Position numbers and translations under genes: made by a program. Positions 47,047-55,810 of a stretch of 64,000 bases of DNA are shown here, in pieces. The notes under the pieces are model-generated. The model saw nothing but the letters and a program-made list of their open reading frames with translations. It was not told where the DNA came from and searched no databases. How positions within the stretch are numbered: position 1 is the stretch's first letter; every line of letters starts with the position of its first letter. The DNA comes from Pirellulaceae bacterium (GTDB lineage: Bacteria > Planctomycetota > Planctomycetia > Pirellulales > Pirellulaceae): the NCBI GenBank assembly GCA_022446825.1, contig JAKVBY010000034.1, forward strand, positions 25,363 to 89,362, given 5' to 3'.

Positions 47047-48405
47047 ATGGCACGAATTCGCTCGACTGCCAATGCCTTGCGACAACTCTTCTTCGAGAGT
47101 CGCCATCCCATCTATGCTCTGGATGCTGAGCGACGCATTATTTTCTGTAATTCGGCCTGTGCAAATTGGGTCGGCAGGGAAGAAAACGAGCTCATTGGTC
47201 AACAGTGTGGTTATCACTCAGCAGATCTCTCCAGTGAACACCAAACGCAAGTGAATGGCCTTTGCCCCACTCCAGAAAGTTTTTCTGGTCAACAGGGAAG
47301 CGGAGATATTTTCCGTATCACGTCGCTGGGCCAAGTAGAGCGTATCCGCGCTGATTTTTTTCCTCTCGCCAATGTCAATGGTGAGATCGCCGGTGTCTTA
47401 ACGTTAGTTGGCCCAAAACCCACCTCCGAAAATAATCTTGCCACAGAGCTCACCCCAGCAGGGCTTCACCGGCAATTGAGATCCTTGCGCAATGACCTTG
47501 GTAGTCAATATCGTTTGAGTGAATTAATCGGAGAAAGTCCCGCCGTACAGCGGGTGCGAAGACAGGTTCAACTGGCCAGCCGTAGTTCTGCCTGCACCGT
47601 CATTACAGGACCCCAAGGCAGTGGTCGTGAACACATTGCCCGCACGATCCATTATGGTGAAGATGCTCAACAGGCGCCGCCCCTGCTGCCTATCGCTTGT
47701 GAACTTTTCGATCCCGAATTGCTTCAAGTCACCATCACGTCATTCGTAAGGCAATTCCATAAATCAACAGATCACTCCGCAGCAACGCTTCTGTTGCTCA
47801 ACGTGGATCGCTTGCGTCACAATAGTCAAGAAGAATTACTTGGTCTGATGTCGTTACCGCGTTTTGCAATGCGCACCATCGCAACCTCTCTTCGTCCTCT
47901 GAAAGAACTCGTCGAAAATAACGAGTTTTCCGCACACCTCGCCTTCACTCTGAGCACATTGGTCGTCGAAATGCCCGCCTTGAAAGATCGACCAGAAGAC
48001 ATTCCCCTGCTGACGCAGTTTTTTCTAGAAAAATACAACGCTCTTCAGACGCGTCAATTGAGCGGATTTTCTGCCGAGGCCCTCGACCGCCTCGTTGAGC
48101 ATCCAGAAACTTTTGGCATCGACGAACTAAGGATGCTTGTGGAGGAAGCTTGTCAGAGCGCAGAGGGACCATTTGTCGAAACAAACGATTTACCACCCCG
48201 CCTCCAATGGACTGCAGAAGCCGTCGCTCAAGCGGCTCCCATAGTCGAAACCTGTGAACTTGACCAATTCCTGACAGACGTCGAACGGGAAGTCATCCAA
48301 CGCATGCTCGACCGTGCCAAGGGAAACCGTGCCAAAACTGCCCGGTCGCTAGGAATATCTCGGGCACGTCTCCTCCGACGCATTGAAGCATTGGGAATTG
48401 AATGA
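47047..48405 (+). CDS. degenerate sigma-54-activator-like regulator with PAS domain
   Basis: The 452-residue protein has a PAS domain (about 10-125, FFESRHPIYALDAERRIIFC). An AAA+ domain follows (about 160-385) with an altered Walker A GPQGSGRE (Lys replaced by Arg) and an altered Walker B LLLLNVDRL. A Fis-type helix-turn-helix closes the chain (GNRAKTARSLGISRARLLRR). The GAFTGA sigma-54 loop is absent where it should occur (about 220-240). It probably binds DNA but cannot activate sigma-54 in the usual way. It overlaps the next gene by 4 bases. Confidence 0.85.
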   Translation: MARIRSTANALRQLFFESRHPIYALDAERRIIFCNSACANWVGREENELIGQQCGYHSADLSSEHQTQVNGLCPTPESFSGQQGSGDIFRITSLGQVERIRADFFPLANVNGEIAGVLTLVGPKPTSENNLATELTPAGLHRQLRSLRNDLGSQYRLSELIGESPAVQRVRRQVQLASRSSACTVITGPQGSGREHIARTIHYGEDAQQAPPLLPIACELFDPELLQVTITSFVRQFHKSTDHSAATLLLLNVDRLRHNSQEELLGLMSLPRFAMRTIATSLRPLKELVENNEFSAHLAFTLSTLVVEMPALKDRPEDIPLLTQFFLEKYNALQTRQLSGFSAEALDRLVEHPETFGIDELRMLVEEACQSAEGPFVETNDLPPRLQWTAEAVAQAAPIVETCELDQFLTDVEREVIQRMLDRAKGNRAKTARSLGISRARLLRRIEALGIE

Positions 48406-48872
48406 ACCAATCACCAGAAAAACCGCTCGAGGATCTGTCATCGCCGACTCACACTCCGATTGCCAGTTTGCTGATTTGCGAAAAGTCGGGTCGCTGGGCC
48501 GAACGCCTGGAAACATCGCTTCTCGATAGGGTTTTTGAGTGTTCCCACAGTCGGAGTCTGGCTCAATGTGAAGATCAACTTAGACAGCGACCCCACAGTT
48601 TTATGGTTTTGGAGGTAACATCCCTGAACTTAGACGGTGCCGTCCATTGCCTTGCCCAATGGTCAAGGCGATTCCCAAATGCGCCCAAAGCGGTCGTGGG
48701 AGATCGCTCCATGCAGCCTGCAGAAGCTCTGATACGAGAAGCGGGCGCCATTCATACAGCCTTTTCCCCCAGAAACTGTACCCCTTTGTCCAAACTCATA
48801 GCACGTCATCTGGAAAATTTTGCTGCGCCTCCCCGGTCACTGCAGGAAGAATTTTTCGCTAGAATTCGATGA
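48402..48872 (+). CDS. receiver-like hypothetical protein
   Basis: The 156-residue protein shows alternating hydrophobic strands and helices (SLLICEKSGRW, SFMVLEVTSLN, KAVVGDRSM) that resemble a receiver fold, but it lacks the Asp and Lys pattern of active receivers. Function is unknown. It overlaps the degenerate regulator by 4 bases (ATGA) and is followed closely by the Mrp gene, so the three genes form an operon. Confidence 0.6.
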   Translation: MNQSPEKPLEDLSSPTHTPIASLLICEKSGRWAERLETSLLDRVFECSHSRSLAQCEDQLRQRPHSFMVLEVTSLNLDGAVHCLAQWSRRFPNAPKAVVGDRSMQPAEALIREAGAIHTAFSPRNCTPLSKLIARHLENFAAPPRSLQEEFFARIR

Positions 48873-48934
48873 ATCGCTCGGCAATCAACCCCGCTGCGAT
48901 CCATCAACATGGCACACTCACTCTGGAGCACAGA

Positions 48935-50017
48935 ATGTCCAATACCCCGGTCGACATCAAGACTGTCGAACAAGCGATTTCCGATTTCAAAGATCCCGAA
49001 ACTGGTCGTAGCGCCTTGCGCTTCGAACAAATTCGTGATATCGCCATCTCACCTGATGGTCTCAGCATGACTCTGGCCTTAACCTCGTGGGCTGCTCCAA
49101 TTGCAAATGACATCAAGGGCAGCCTGGAAGAATGTTTACGATCAAAGTTCCCAGCGCTCGCAAACATTTCTGTTAGCTTGGCCACACATGATCGTCCTGC
49201 CGAACAGCTTGGAGAAATCGGCTTAACGGCCAAGAGTGTCATCGCTGTCGGTTCTGGCAAAGGCGGCGTGGGAAAAAGTACCATCGCTGCCTGCCTTGCC
49301 TTCGGGCTTCGTCGCCAAGGATGCAAAGTGGGTTTAATGGACGCCGATGTTTATGGACCGAGCGTGCCGCATCTTCTGGGGGTCAGTGGACGACCAGCTG
49401 CCACCGACAACAAAATTGAACCGATCGATGCCAATGGCATGCCCGTAATGTCCATGGGGTTTCTCGTCCCACCCGACGAAGCTGTCGTCTGGCGAGGCCC
49501 CATGCTCCACGGAGCCATCACCCAATTTCTGCGTGACACGCGCTGGGGTGATTTGGATTATCTGATTATTGACATGCCTCCGGGAACAGGTGATATCGCT
49601 CTCACCCTTTCTCAACTAATTCCTTTGACAGGTGCGGTTGTCGTTTGCACACCGCAAGACGTTGCTTTGTTAGATGCAGTCAAAGCGATTGCCATGTTCG
49701 GCAAAGTAAATATTCCTATCCTGGGTGTCGTCGAAAACATGAGTGGTTTCGTGTGCCCTGACTGTGAAAAACGTCATGATATTTTTGGCAGCGGGGGCGC
49801 TCGATCAAAAGCCGAAGAGTTACAAGTACCATTTCTCGGAGAGGTTCCTATCAATATTCAAATTCGATCTGAAGGAGATCAAGGAACCTTGGAAACAGTC
49901 TTTGACAATCCAACCTTGGCGCCCTATCTCGAGCAAGTCGCCTATTCGGTCGTTCGTGACTTAGCACGCAAAGCAGCCGCAACGCCGCCGACGCCTTCGC
50001 TACCTGTGCTTGGCTAA
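48935..50017 (+). CDS. Mrp/ApbC-type Fe-S cluster carrier ATPase
   Basis: The protein has 360 residues: an N-terminal DUF59/MIP18-like domain (about 10-90), then a P-loop domain with the deviant Walker A GSGKGGVGKST (106-116) and DADVYGPSVPHLLG. The CPDCEKRHDIFG segment has the paired cysteines that hold a bridging cluster. It loads Fe-S clusters onto target proteins. Start 48935 is preferred to 48869 because GGAG lies 6 bases upstream. It belongs to the operon starting at 47047. Confidence 0.88.
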   Translation: MSNTPVDIKTVEQAISDFKDPETGRSALRFEQIRDIAISPDGLSMTLALTSWAAPIANDIKGSLEECLRSKFPALANISVSLATHDRPAEQLGEIGLTAKSVIAVGSGKGGVGKSTIAACLAFGLRRQGCKVGLMDADVYGPSVPHLLGVSGRPAATDNKIEPIDANGMPVMSMGFLVPPDEAVVWRGPMLHGAITQFLRDTRWGDLDYLIIDMPPGTGDIALTLSQLIPLTGAVVVCTPQDVALLDAVKAIAMFGKVNIPILGVVENMSGFVCPDCEKRHDIFGSGGARSKAEELQVPFLGEVPINIQIRSEGDQGTLETVFDNPTLAPYLEQVAYSVVRDLARKAAATPPTPSLPVLG

Positions 50018-50099
50018 AACCACCAGTAGAAAACACTATTCTTACCCCAGGCAGAGTGACAACCCCGCTACGAGTAAACCGCCAACAGCGCACAAATTA

Positions 50100-50138
50100 G
50101 GGTCGCGTGGAATTTCTCCACACGACCCTTTCTCGTTG
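50100..50138 (+). terminator. candidate terminator after the mrp gene
   Basis: Arms at 50100-50110 and 50118-50128 (GGGTCG/CGACCC with one mismatch) are followed by a T-rich tract (50129-50138). It lies 82 bases past the mrp stop and may serve the convergent repeat-protein gene too. Confidence 0.55.
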
Positions 50139-50182
50139 TTGTCTTGTTGTCACTCCCAAAATGGCAGCAACGAAGTAAAAGG

Positions 50183-50437
50183 CTACTTTTTCTTCTTCTT
50201 AGCGGCTTTCTTCTTAGGAGCAGCTTTCTTCTTCTTAGGAGCGGCTTTCTTTTTAGCGGCTTTCTTCTTAGCTGGCTTCTTCTTAGGAGCAGCTTTCTTC
50301 TTAGCAGCTTTCTTCTTAGCCGGCTTCTTCTTAGCAGCCTTCTTCTTAGGGGCAGCCTTCTTCTTAGGGGCAGCCTTCTTCTTGGCAGCCTTCTTCTTAG
50401 GGGCAGCCTTCTTCTTAGCAGCTTTCTTCTTGGCCAC
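50183..50437 (-). CDS. lysine/alanine-repeat, histone H1-like DNA-binding protein
   Basis: The 84-residue protein is built almost only from Lys, Ala and Pro in units such as AAKKKAAPKKK. It resembles the C-terminal tail of histone H1 and bacterial H1-like nucleoid proteins, so it probably binds DNA. A GTG start at 50437 is backed by GGAGG (complement of 50446-50450) 8 bases upstream, which argues against a chance open frame. The opposite strand of this repeat gives a false Phe/Leu-rich frame. Repeat number may vary between strains. Confidence 0.78.
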   Translation of the reverse strand: MAKKKAAKKKAAPKKKAAKKKAAPKKKAAPKKKAAKKKPAKKKAAKKKAAPKKKPAKKKAAKKKAAPKKKKAAPKKKAAKKKKK

Positions 50438-50824
50438 TACAACGTCCTCCGATTAAAAAGGTTTCGGTAAGGTCCATCTCATAGACATCCAGTTGCCCAG
50501 AGCCGACGAATCGTCCTCACCATCAACTCAAAAAACCACTTCTCGTTTCTTCGTGAACGAGGTGTTTGTTTCAAGTCACGATCCAATCGTTTTCAAAAAC
50601 AAACGTGGCTAACTACTTATACGATGTGTATTTGTACGAATGCTAGAAATTAACGCAACACCTTTTTCGCAAAAAATGCTTTTTCCTCTTGCACTTTTTG
50701 TGCGCCACGTTTCATCTCGAACGTCTTAAACGAACTAAAGATCCGCCCACGCATCGTTGTTCAGACTTCACTGAAACATCATTTCTTGTTGTCTGATAAA
50801 CAAATTAATGGCGAGCTTCGTGAT
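50438..50824. other. AT-rich promoter-side gap of the repeat protein
   Basis: About 390 bases between the repeat-protein start and the SGNH-like gene end. No gene or clear repeat is seen; it presumably holds the promoter of the repeat-protein gene. Confidence 0.4.
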
Positions 50825-51628
50825 CTAAAAAAAAGATAACGTTGATCCATCAGACCAATTTAAACAAGGTTGTTGGCGCTGTTGTTTCCACCCCCAAAGA
50901 CGCCGCTTTTGCGGAGTACAAAAACGTATGGTAGCGAGCTGACGAAATCTAAAAAAAGTAGTGAAATTAACGGGAATATCGCCCTTTGACGGTATGTAAC
51001 AACGCCAAGCCTGTTCGAAATACCGGCGCTTTATGTGGATCGGATCGAAGCCGAACCATGACTCCGCTGGTTGCACCAATTGGAGGCCATGGCGCTCGGC
51101 AATCACGCTCATCTGTTGATTCACTTTTTCCGCTTTGCGCAAGGCGTCGTTCAGGTCCAACCGCGAGCGCGGGAAAAGAAGTGACCGCAACAAAACAAAT
51201 CGCTTTGGGCCAAGTTTACGTAGGCTTGCTAAAGGCAACTCCGTCAACACAATTTTTTTGCAAATCGGTTCCAGACGCACCACACATCGTTCAACCCATT
51301 CCACTAGGAGCGTTGGATCAACACCGTAAACGATATCATTTCCCACATCGGTAATGGTCGCCACCGAGTCTATTTTTCGACGAGACGACAATTGGTCCCA
51401 AATGCCACAACCATGAATAGAAGGTAACCAACGACCCAGCACACGTGTATCCAGTCCGTAAGAACGTCCGTGCCCAATGGCCGCAACAAATTCCAAAGGC
51501 CCGCCCAACGACTGCCAGGCAGTTTGGACCACGGTCGGTAAAGCACGCACGACGTTGCTGGCGCCCAATAGGATAAAGCGTCGCTTGGGCAAGTCGATCT
51601 GAGGGCACTCTTTCCCCACGTTTACCAA
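50825..51628 (-). CDS. SGNH-like hydrolase or acyltransferase domain protein
   Basis: The protein has about 267 residues. FILLGASNVVRA at the N-terminus is like SGNH block I (GDS becomes GAS) and TITDVGNDIVYG fits block III (GxND). There is a possible His in FDPIHIKRR. Substrate is unknown. The start is uncertain: TTG 51628 (GGGAG 6 bases upstream) or GTG 51619. The M50 gene stop overlaps this start. The open frame extends to 51802, but that part is antisense noise inside the M50 gene's coding strand frame. Confidence 0.65.
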   Translation of the reverse strand: MVNVGKECPQIDLPKRRFILLGASNVVRALPTVVQTAWQSLGGPLEFVAAIGHGRSYGLDTRVLGRWLPSIHGCGIWDQLSSRRKIDSVATITDVGNDIVYGVDPTLLVEWVERCVVRLEPICKKIVLTELPLASLRKLGPKRFVLLRSLLFPRSRLDLNDALRKAEKVNQQMSVIAERHGLQLVQPAESWFGFDPIHIKRRYFEQAWRCYIPSKGDIPVNFTTFFRFRQLATIRFCTPQKRRLWGWKQQRQQPCLNWSDGSTLSFF

Positions 51629-52425
51629 GGCCGTCTCCCGCCTCTCCAGGGTCCTCCACGAAACCCCCCGCCTCCCGAATATTGCTGCAAAGTCTGATAA
51701 CTCGAATAGGCCAGCATGCCGAACATGAGGGGGATAAAAATACTCTGCATTCGTGTCAAACCATAAAAGGCAACCGCCGCACCAGCCCAGACCGAGATCC
51801 ACAAAGACTTCACCACACCATCAGGAAATTGTGCCATGCAGAGCTCACGAGAAATCTGGCCACCGTCGAGGGGATAGACGGGTAACAGGTTCACCAACCC
51901 CCAGAAAATGTTGATATAGAGCAAACTCTGCACCAGTGCGTACCAGTACAAGGTATCGCTCGTCACGGGTTGGGCGAGCTCAAAGTTCCAAAAGAACGGA
52001 AATGCTGCTCCGCTGAACTCAACCACACCACCGGTCGCCCCGATCAGCAACAAAATGAGCGCGGCAAATATAAAGCCTGCCGCCGGACCCGCTGCAGAAA
52101 TCATAATCTGTTTGGTGGACGAGCGGGCGGCTTTTGAACTGCCAATGTTCCAAGCGTTCGAATCTGCGATGGCCAACCCTCCCATCATGTACAGCACGAT
52201 CCGCGGCGTTTCCCCAAACCGCCGCATCATCAGGGCATGGCCAAGTTCGTGGATCAAAATCGAAACAAAAAGGGCGACTACCCAAATGACCATGATGAAT
52301 CCATTGGAATCACCCATTCCAAGAAACACACCGGCCAACCAAAAATAGGGATGCACGCGCACCGGAACCCCGAGCACGTTAAAGGAAAAGTCATAGGGAG
52401 TTCGTGGGGGTTCAGCGAGAAACAC
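51622..52425 (-). CDS. M50-family site-2-type intramembrane metalloprotease
   Basis: The 267-residue protein has HELGHALMMRRFG, the HExxH zinc motif inside a membrane helix, and NLLPVYPLDGG, the second zinc-ligand Asp region. It has about six membrane segments and no PDZ domain. Such proteases cut membrane proteins in signalling. GTG 52425 is used as start. It overlaps the SGNH-like gene and lies 78 bases after lpxB on the same strand. Confidence 0.87.
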   Translation of the reverse strand: MFLAEPPRTPYDFSFNVLGVPVRVHPYFWLAGVFLGMGDSNGFIMVIWVVALFVSILIHELGHALMMRRFGETPRIVLYMMGGLAIADSNAWNIGSSKAARSSTKQIMISAAGPAAGFIFAALILLLIGATGGVVEFSGAAFPFFWNFELAQPVTSDTLYWYALVQSLLYINIFWGLVNLLPVYPLDGGQISRELCMAQFPDGVVKSLWISVWAGAAVAFYGLTRMQSIFIPLMFGMLAYSSYQTLQQYSGGGGFRGGPWRGGRRPW

Positions 52426-52503
52426 GTGGCAACACTTTCTTTGTCAAAACGGCTAACCAAATATGACCTTGCTGACCACGGATCATAGCATAGGCCTGAC
52501 ACG

Positions 52504-53727
52504 TTACGCGGCACAAGGTTGCCCCACCGCCTGTGCAGCATCCCGCAGGCAATCCAAGATGTACTTCGCCGCAGTGGCGGAAGCCCCTTGATTGCAAACC
52601 TGGGTCTTCAATGCCGCTAAGCGTTGTTGGCGCCGCTTCAACTCAACTTCATCCGTCAACCAATGCACCAGATGTCGGACAAGATCAGCGGTCTCAATTT
52701 GACAGTGGGTAAATTCCGGCATCGGCAGTTCGTCGACATTGTTGACGCGGCCACCAAGCCGCTCCTGCCATGTCGTTTTAAAGCGGTCTTCACAGGCAAG
52801 CAAGTTCGTCAACGTAATATAGCGCACCTTCAACACCAACCAACGGCCAATAGTGTAAACGAAACGGCTGGGACGATAATAAATGACCGTCGGTTTTTCG
52901 TGATACAACAGCTCCAAAGAGACCGAACCCGAGCAAGCCATGCAGCAGCTGGCACTTTCAATCAATTCGGGCGTGCGACCAACATGGACATCGATGTACG
53001 AGTGCTTCTCTGACAAGCTGGAACGAACCATCGTGGCGTGCTGCTCGTTAAAACTGGCCACTGCAAAACGCACCTCAGGGACTGAGGCTTGAATCTGCTC
53101 GGCAGCCTCGAGGAACACGCCAAAATGTTTTTCAACCTCTTGCGTCCGAGAACCGGGCAGGATGGTCACCAACGGTTGCGTCTGCCTTGCCTGTTCGGCC
53201 AGAAAGCGGGCATCCAGAACTCGCGCCGCCATTTCGTCAAAATAGGGGTGCCCGACAAACTTGGCCTCACAGCCACGTTCACAATACCAGTCTGCCTCGA
53301 AGGGTAATTTACAGAGGACGTGGTCCACCAAGCGGCGCATCTTCCGAATTCGCCAACCGGCCCAGGCCCACATCTGAGGCGCACCGTAGTAAAACACGGG
53401 AATCTGATATTTCTTGGCTTTGCGGGCGATCCACCAATTGAATCCCGGATAATCGATCAAGATCACCGCATCGGTTTGCCCCCGAGCCAGAAATCGATCC
53501 GCTTGAGCGAGTAACCGGAGGAAGTAAAGAATATTTCGAAAGACGTGCAAGAACCACATGACCGACAGCTTGGTGAGATCTTCGTGCAATTCACAGCCAG
53601 CTTCGGCCATACGGGGCCCGCCATATCCCACACACGTAAGTGATGGGTCACGAGCTTTGAGTTCCCGAATCAAATTGCTCCCGTGCAAATCGCCACTCGG
53701 CTCTCCCACGGAGAAAAAGATATTCAT
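52504..53727 (-). CDS. lpxB: lipid-A-disaccharide synthase LpxB
   Basis: Joins UDP-2,3-diacylglucosamine to lipid X in lipid A synthesis. The protein has 407 residues from ATG 53727 and begins MNIFFSVGEPSGDLHGSNLI, the family N-terminus. VFYYGAPQMWAWAGWRIRKMRR, KLPFEADWY and PGSRTQEVEKH are typical GT19 signatures. Presence of this enzyme implies an LPS-bearing outer membrane. Confidence 0.95.
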   Translation of the reverse strand: MNIFFSVGEPSGDLHGSNLIRELKARDPSLTCVGYGGPRMAEAGCELHEDLTKLSVMWFLHVFRNILYFLRLLAQADRFLARGQTDAVILIDYPGFNWWIARKAKKYQIPVFYYGAPQMWAWAGWRIRKMRRLVDHVLCKLPFEADWYCERGCEAKFVGHPYFDEMAARVLDARFLAEQARQTQPLVTILPGSRTQEVEKHFGVFLEAAEQIQASVPEVRFAVASFNEQHATMVRSSLSEKHSYIDVHVGRTPELIESASCCMACSGSVSLELLYHEKPTVIYYRPSRFVYTIGRWLVLKVRYITLTNLLACEDRFKTTWQERLGGRVNNVDELPMPEFTHCQIETADLVRHLVHWLTDEVELKRRQQRLAALKTQVCNQGASATAAKYILDCLRDAAQAVGQPCAA

Positions 53728-53900
53728 CACACGCCACAAGCTGATCTAAGAAAAGAAAATTTCCATACTGCACAGATTCAGACTGCACAGACCGGGCTCA
53801 CTCGACACACCGGGCGGGAAAGTATCGCAAATCACCTGAATTAACAGAAGTTCAATTCATCAGTCCACCCGCTCACGCGCGCCAACAGAGCGCCAGCGCA

Positions 53901-53940
53901 TAAAAAAGCACCGCGGCAGAATCGCGGTGCTTTCGTTTTT
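53901..53940. terminator. bidirectional-looking terminator
   Basis: An 11-base perfect stem (53905-53915 and 53923-53933) with a 7-base loop. Read on the minus strand it is followed by a T-run, ending the YHS-like gene; on the plus strand a TTTCGTTTTT tract follows. Confidence 0.85.
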
Positions 53941-53965
53941 CGTTTCGCCAACAGACGGCGAAAGA

Positions 53966-54424
53966 CTACTTTTCCTTCTTGGCTAGTTTATAGCCCTTAT
54001 CAAATGTCTTGTTCGCAAACAAAAAGGAGACCTGATCTTCAGCCTTTTCCGCTTTTCCCTTGCAATTATTACAGCAGAAGCAAATTGCCACCTCTGCGTC
54101 ACCAACGGCGATCTTCGTGGCTGGATTAAGTTTTCCACCTGTCAGCACGCACTTTTCGAGCTTGTACTGACCAGTTGCTGCCAATTGATAATTTCCCTTG
54201 GCGGCATGCTCTTCGTTGCTCGCATCAAACTGTCCAGGACAACCCGGGCAACAAAAGTAAACTTGACCATCCTTGTAAGCCTTGGTTTTGTCTGCGACCA
54301 CTTTTTTTCCAGAAATTGGGCACTTCAGACCTTTCAAAGGATCTTTTTCCTTGTCGTCAGCGTTCAAACCAACCACACAAAGCACCGCGATCACAGCCAT
54401 TCCTAACAACGCACGAGTCTTCAT
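53966..54424 (-). CDS. secreted protein with two YHS-like metal-binding modules
   Basis: The 152-residue protein has a signal peptide (about 1-22) and two related cysteine modules: KCPISGKKV ... VYFCCPGCPGQF (about 34-65) and KCVLTGGKL ... ICFCCNNCKGKAEK (about 90-126). The pattern is like YHS/TRASH domains, which bind copper or other metals. It may handle metals in the periplasm; this is inference. A strong terminator follows and a 12-base palindrome lies upstream. Confidence 0.72.
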   Translation of the reverse strand: MKTRALLGMAVIAVLCVVGLNADDKEKDPLKGLKCPISGKKVVADKTKAYKDGQVYFCCPGCPGQFDASNEEHAAKGNYQLAATGQYKLEKCVLTGGKLNPATKIAVGDAEVAICFCCNNCKGKAEKAEDQVSFLFANKTFDKGYKLAKKEK

Positions 54425-54480
54425 TTGTCACTTCCTTATTTAAAACTGCTTTCAGACCCAGCAAACTCAGCCATTATCTC

Positions 54481-54492
54481 TAGCTATAGCTA
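54481..54492. promoter_or_regulatory. 12-base perfect palindrome upstream of the YHS-like gene
   Basis: TAGCTATAGCTA lies 57 bases before the YHS-like start. It could be an operator for a dimeric regulator; no experimental or consensus support is available. Confidence 0.3.
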
Positions 54493-54753
54493 AACCTGAC
54501 GGACATGCAAAATTTTAACCTGCCTAAGTGCAGACATTATCGGCACAACAAATCGGCAAAGTCAACCAATTAGGTAAAATAATAGGGCGACTTGTCGCTC
54601 GAATCTACACCAAACCAAGAAATCTACGATTTTCCCTGTGGGAAACTCTCTCCTAGGGCGAAAAGGCTGTTATCGCCAAGTAACTGGGACACCGGTAAAC
54701 CGCTCAGCTGGCCCCAGAAGGCCCCAAAACTACCCCTCGGACGCTTAAGAGCC

Positions 54754-55707
54754 ATGCTGCAGAGATACTTACTTCTTTGGCTTGTCGCCAGCGCACCCCT
54801 GGCGATTTATTGGTCGCATGCGGCGCCCGCTTCCTTTGCTTGGTTTGCAGATCGCTGGACGTTGCGAGCTTTGATCATTACCACCATGTTTGCCATCGGC
54901 ATGTTGCTTCCACGCGAAGAGATTCGGCAGGTTGGCCGGCGCTGGCCAACGGTCCTGGGTGGCACTGCCATTCAATACATCAGCATGCCCCTCCTCGCCA
55001 TTGCCGCTGGGAAGCTCTTCGGATTCTCGGGTGATTATTTCGTGGGCCTGGTAATGGTCGGCTGCGTGCCAGGCGCTATGGCATCGAACATCCTCACTTT
55101 AAATGCCCACGGAAATACCAGTTATTCCGTCAGTCTCACCACGTCGGCGACACTCCTCTCACCCTTTGCGGTTCCGGTCGTGATGGGCTTGGCTTTAGCT
55201 AGCGATCACGCCGTAGACCGCCTGGTATTGCTCCGCGCCGCAGCCTGGCTCTTAGGTATCGTCGTGGTCCCGGTTATGGCAGGACATTGGCTCGGCAGGT
55301 CTCTGCCAAACCATGCCGTGTCGATTCGCAAGATCTGCCCCGTGGTGGCCAACCTCGTGATTCTCTGGATCATCGCCGCGGTCGTGGGCAAAACCTCCGA
55401 GTCCTTGCTCTCGATGCCCGCTTTGATGTTGGCAGCGCTGCTGATGATCAACCTCGGAGGTTATCTCTGCGGTTATGGGGGTGGCCTCCTGCTCCAACTC
55501 GATGTCCCAATGCGACGCGCCTTAACGCTGGAAGTGGGGATGCAAAACGCCGGCTTAGGGGCCGCCTTAGCCAGTACATTGTTCACGGCCAAAGAAGCTG
55601 CCATCGCCCCCGCAATCTATGCTTTTGGCTGCATGTTAACGGGTACCATCTTGTCTCGTGTTTGGGCCACGCGGTCGCTGACTGCCTCAGCAAGCAAAGA
55701 AACTTAA
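54754..55707 (+). CDS. BASS-family (bile acid:sodium symporter-like) transporter
   Basis: The protein has 317 residues with about nine membrane segments. It shows family sequence such as GCVPGAMASNILTLNAHGN and EVGMQNAGLGAALA (the crossing-helix region with conserved Glu and Asn). The substrate is an organic anion of unknown identity. ATG 54754 matches family length; the open frame reaches back to 54592, but that part is hydrophilic and has no ribosome site. Confidence 0.82.
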   Translation: MLQRYLLLWLVASAPLAIYWSHAAPASFAWFADRWTLRALIITTMFAIGMLLPREEIRQVGRRWPTVLGGTAIQYISMPLLAIAAGKLFGFSGDYFVGLVMVGCVPGAMASNILTLNAHGNTSYSVSLTTSATLLSPFAVPVVMGLALASDHAVDRLVLLRAAAWLLGIVVVPVMAGHWLGRSLPNHAVSIRKICPVVANLVILWIIAAVVGKTSESLLSMPALMLAALLMINLGGYLCGYGGGLLLQLDVPMRRALTLEVGMQNAGLGAALASTLFTAKEAAIAPAIYAFGCMLTGTILSRVWATRSLTASASKET

Positions 55708-55810
55708 AGCGAGCGTTCCCCAGCTGCTACTCTGCTCCAACACATTTTGGCCACAAACGGATGTTAATAAGTAACCAAATGACTGTTGTCGTTTCCAACG
55801 CCACCCGACA

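Noticed and set aside
50010-50456. Phe/Leu-rich plus-strand open frame resembling a membrane protein
   Set aside because: It is the complement of the Lys/Ala repeat gene; GGAGG and GTG support the minus strand.
51629-51802. N-terminal extension of the SGNH-like protein
   Set aside because: These codons overlap the M50 gene in another frame and lack family sequence.
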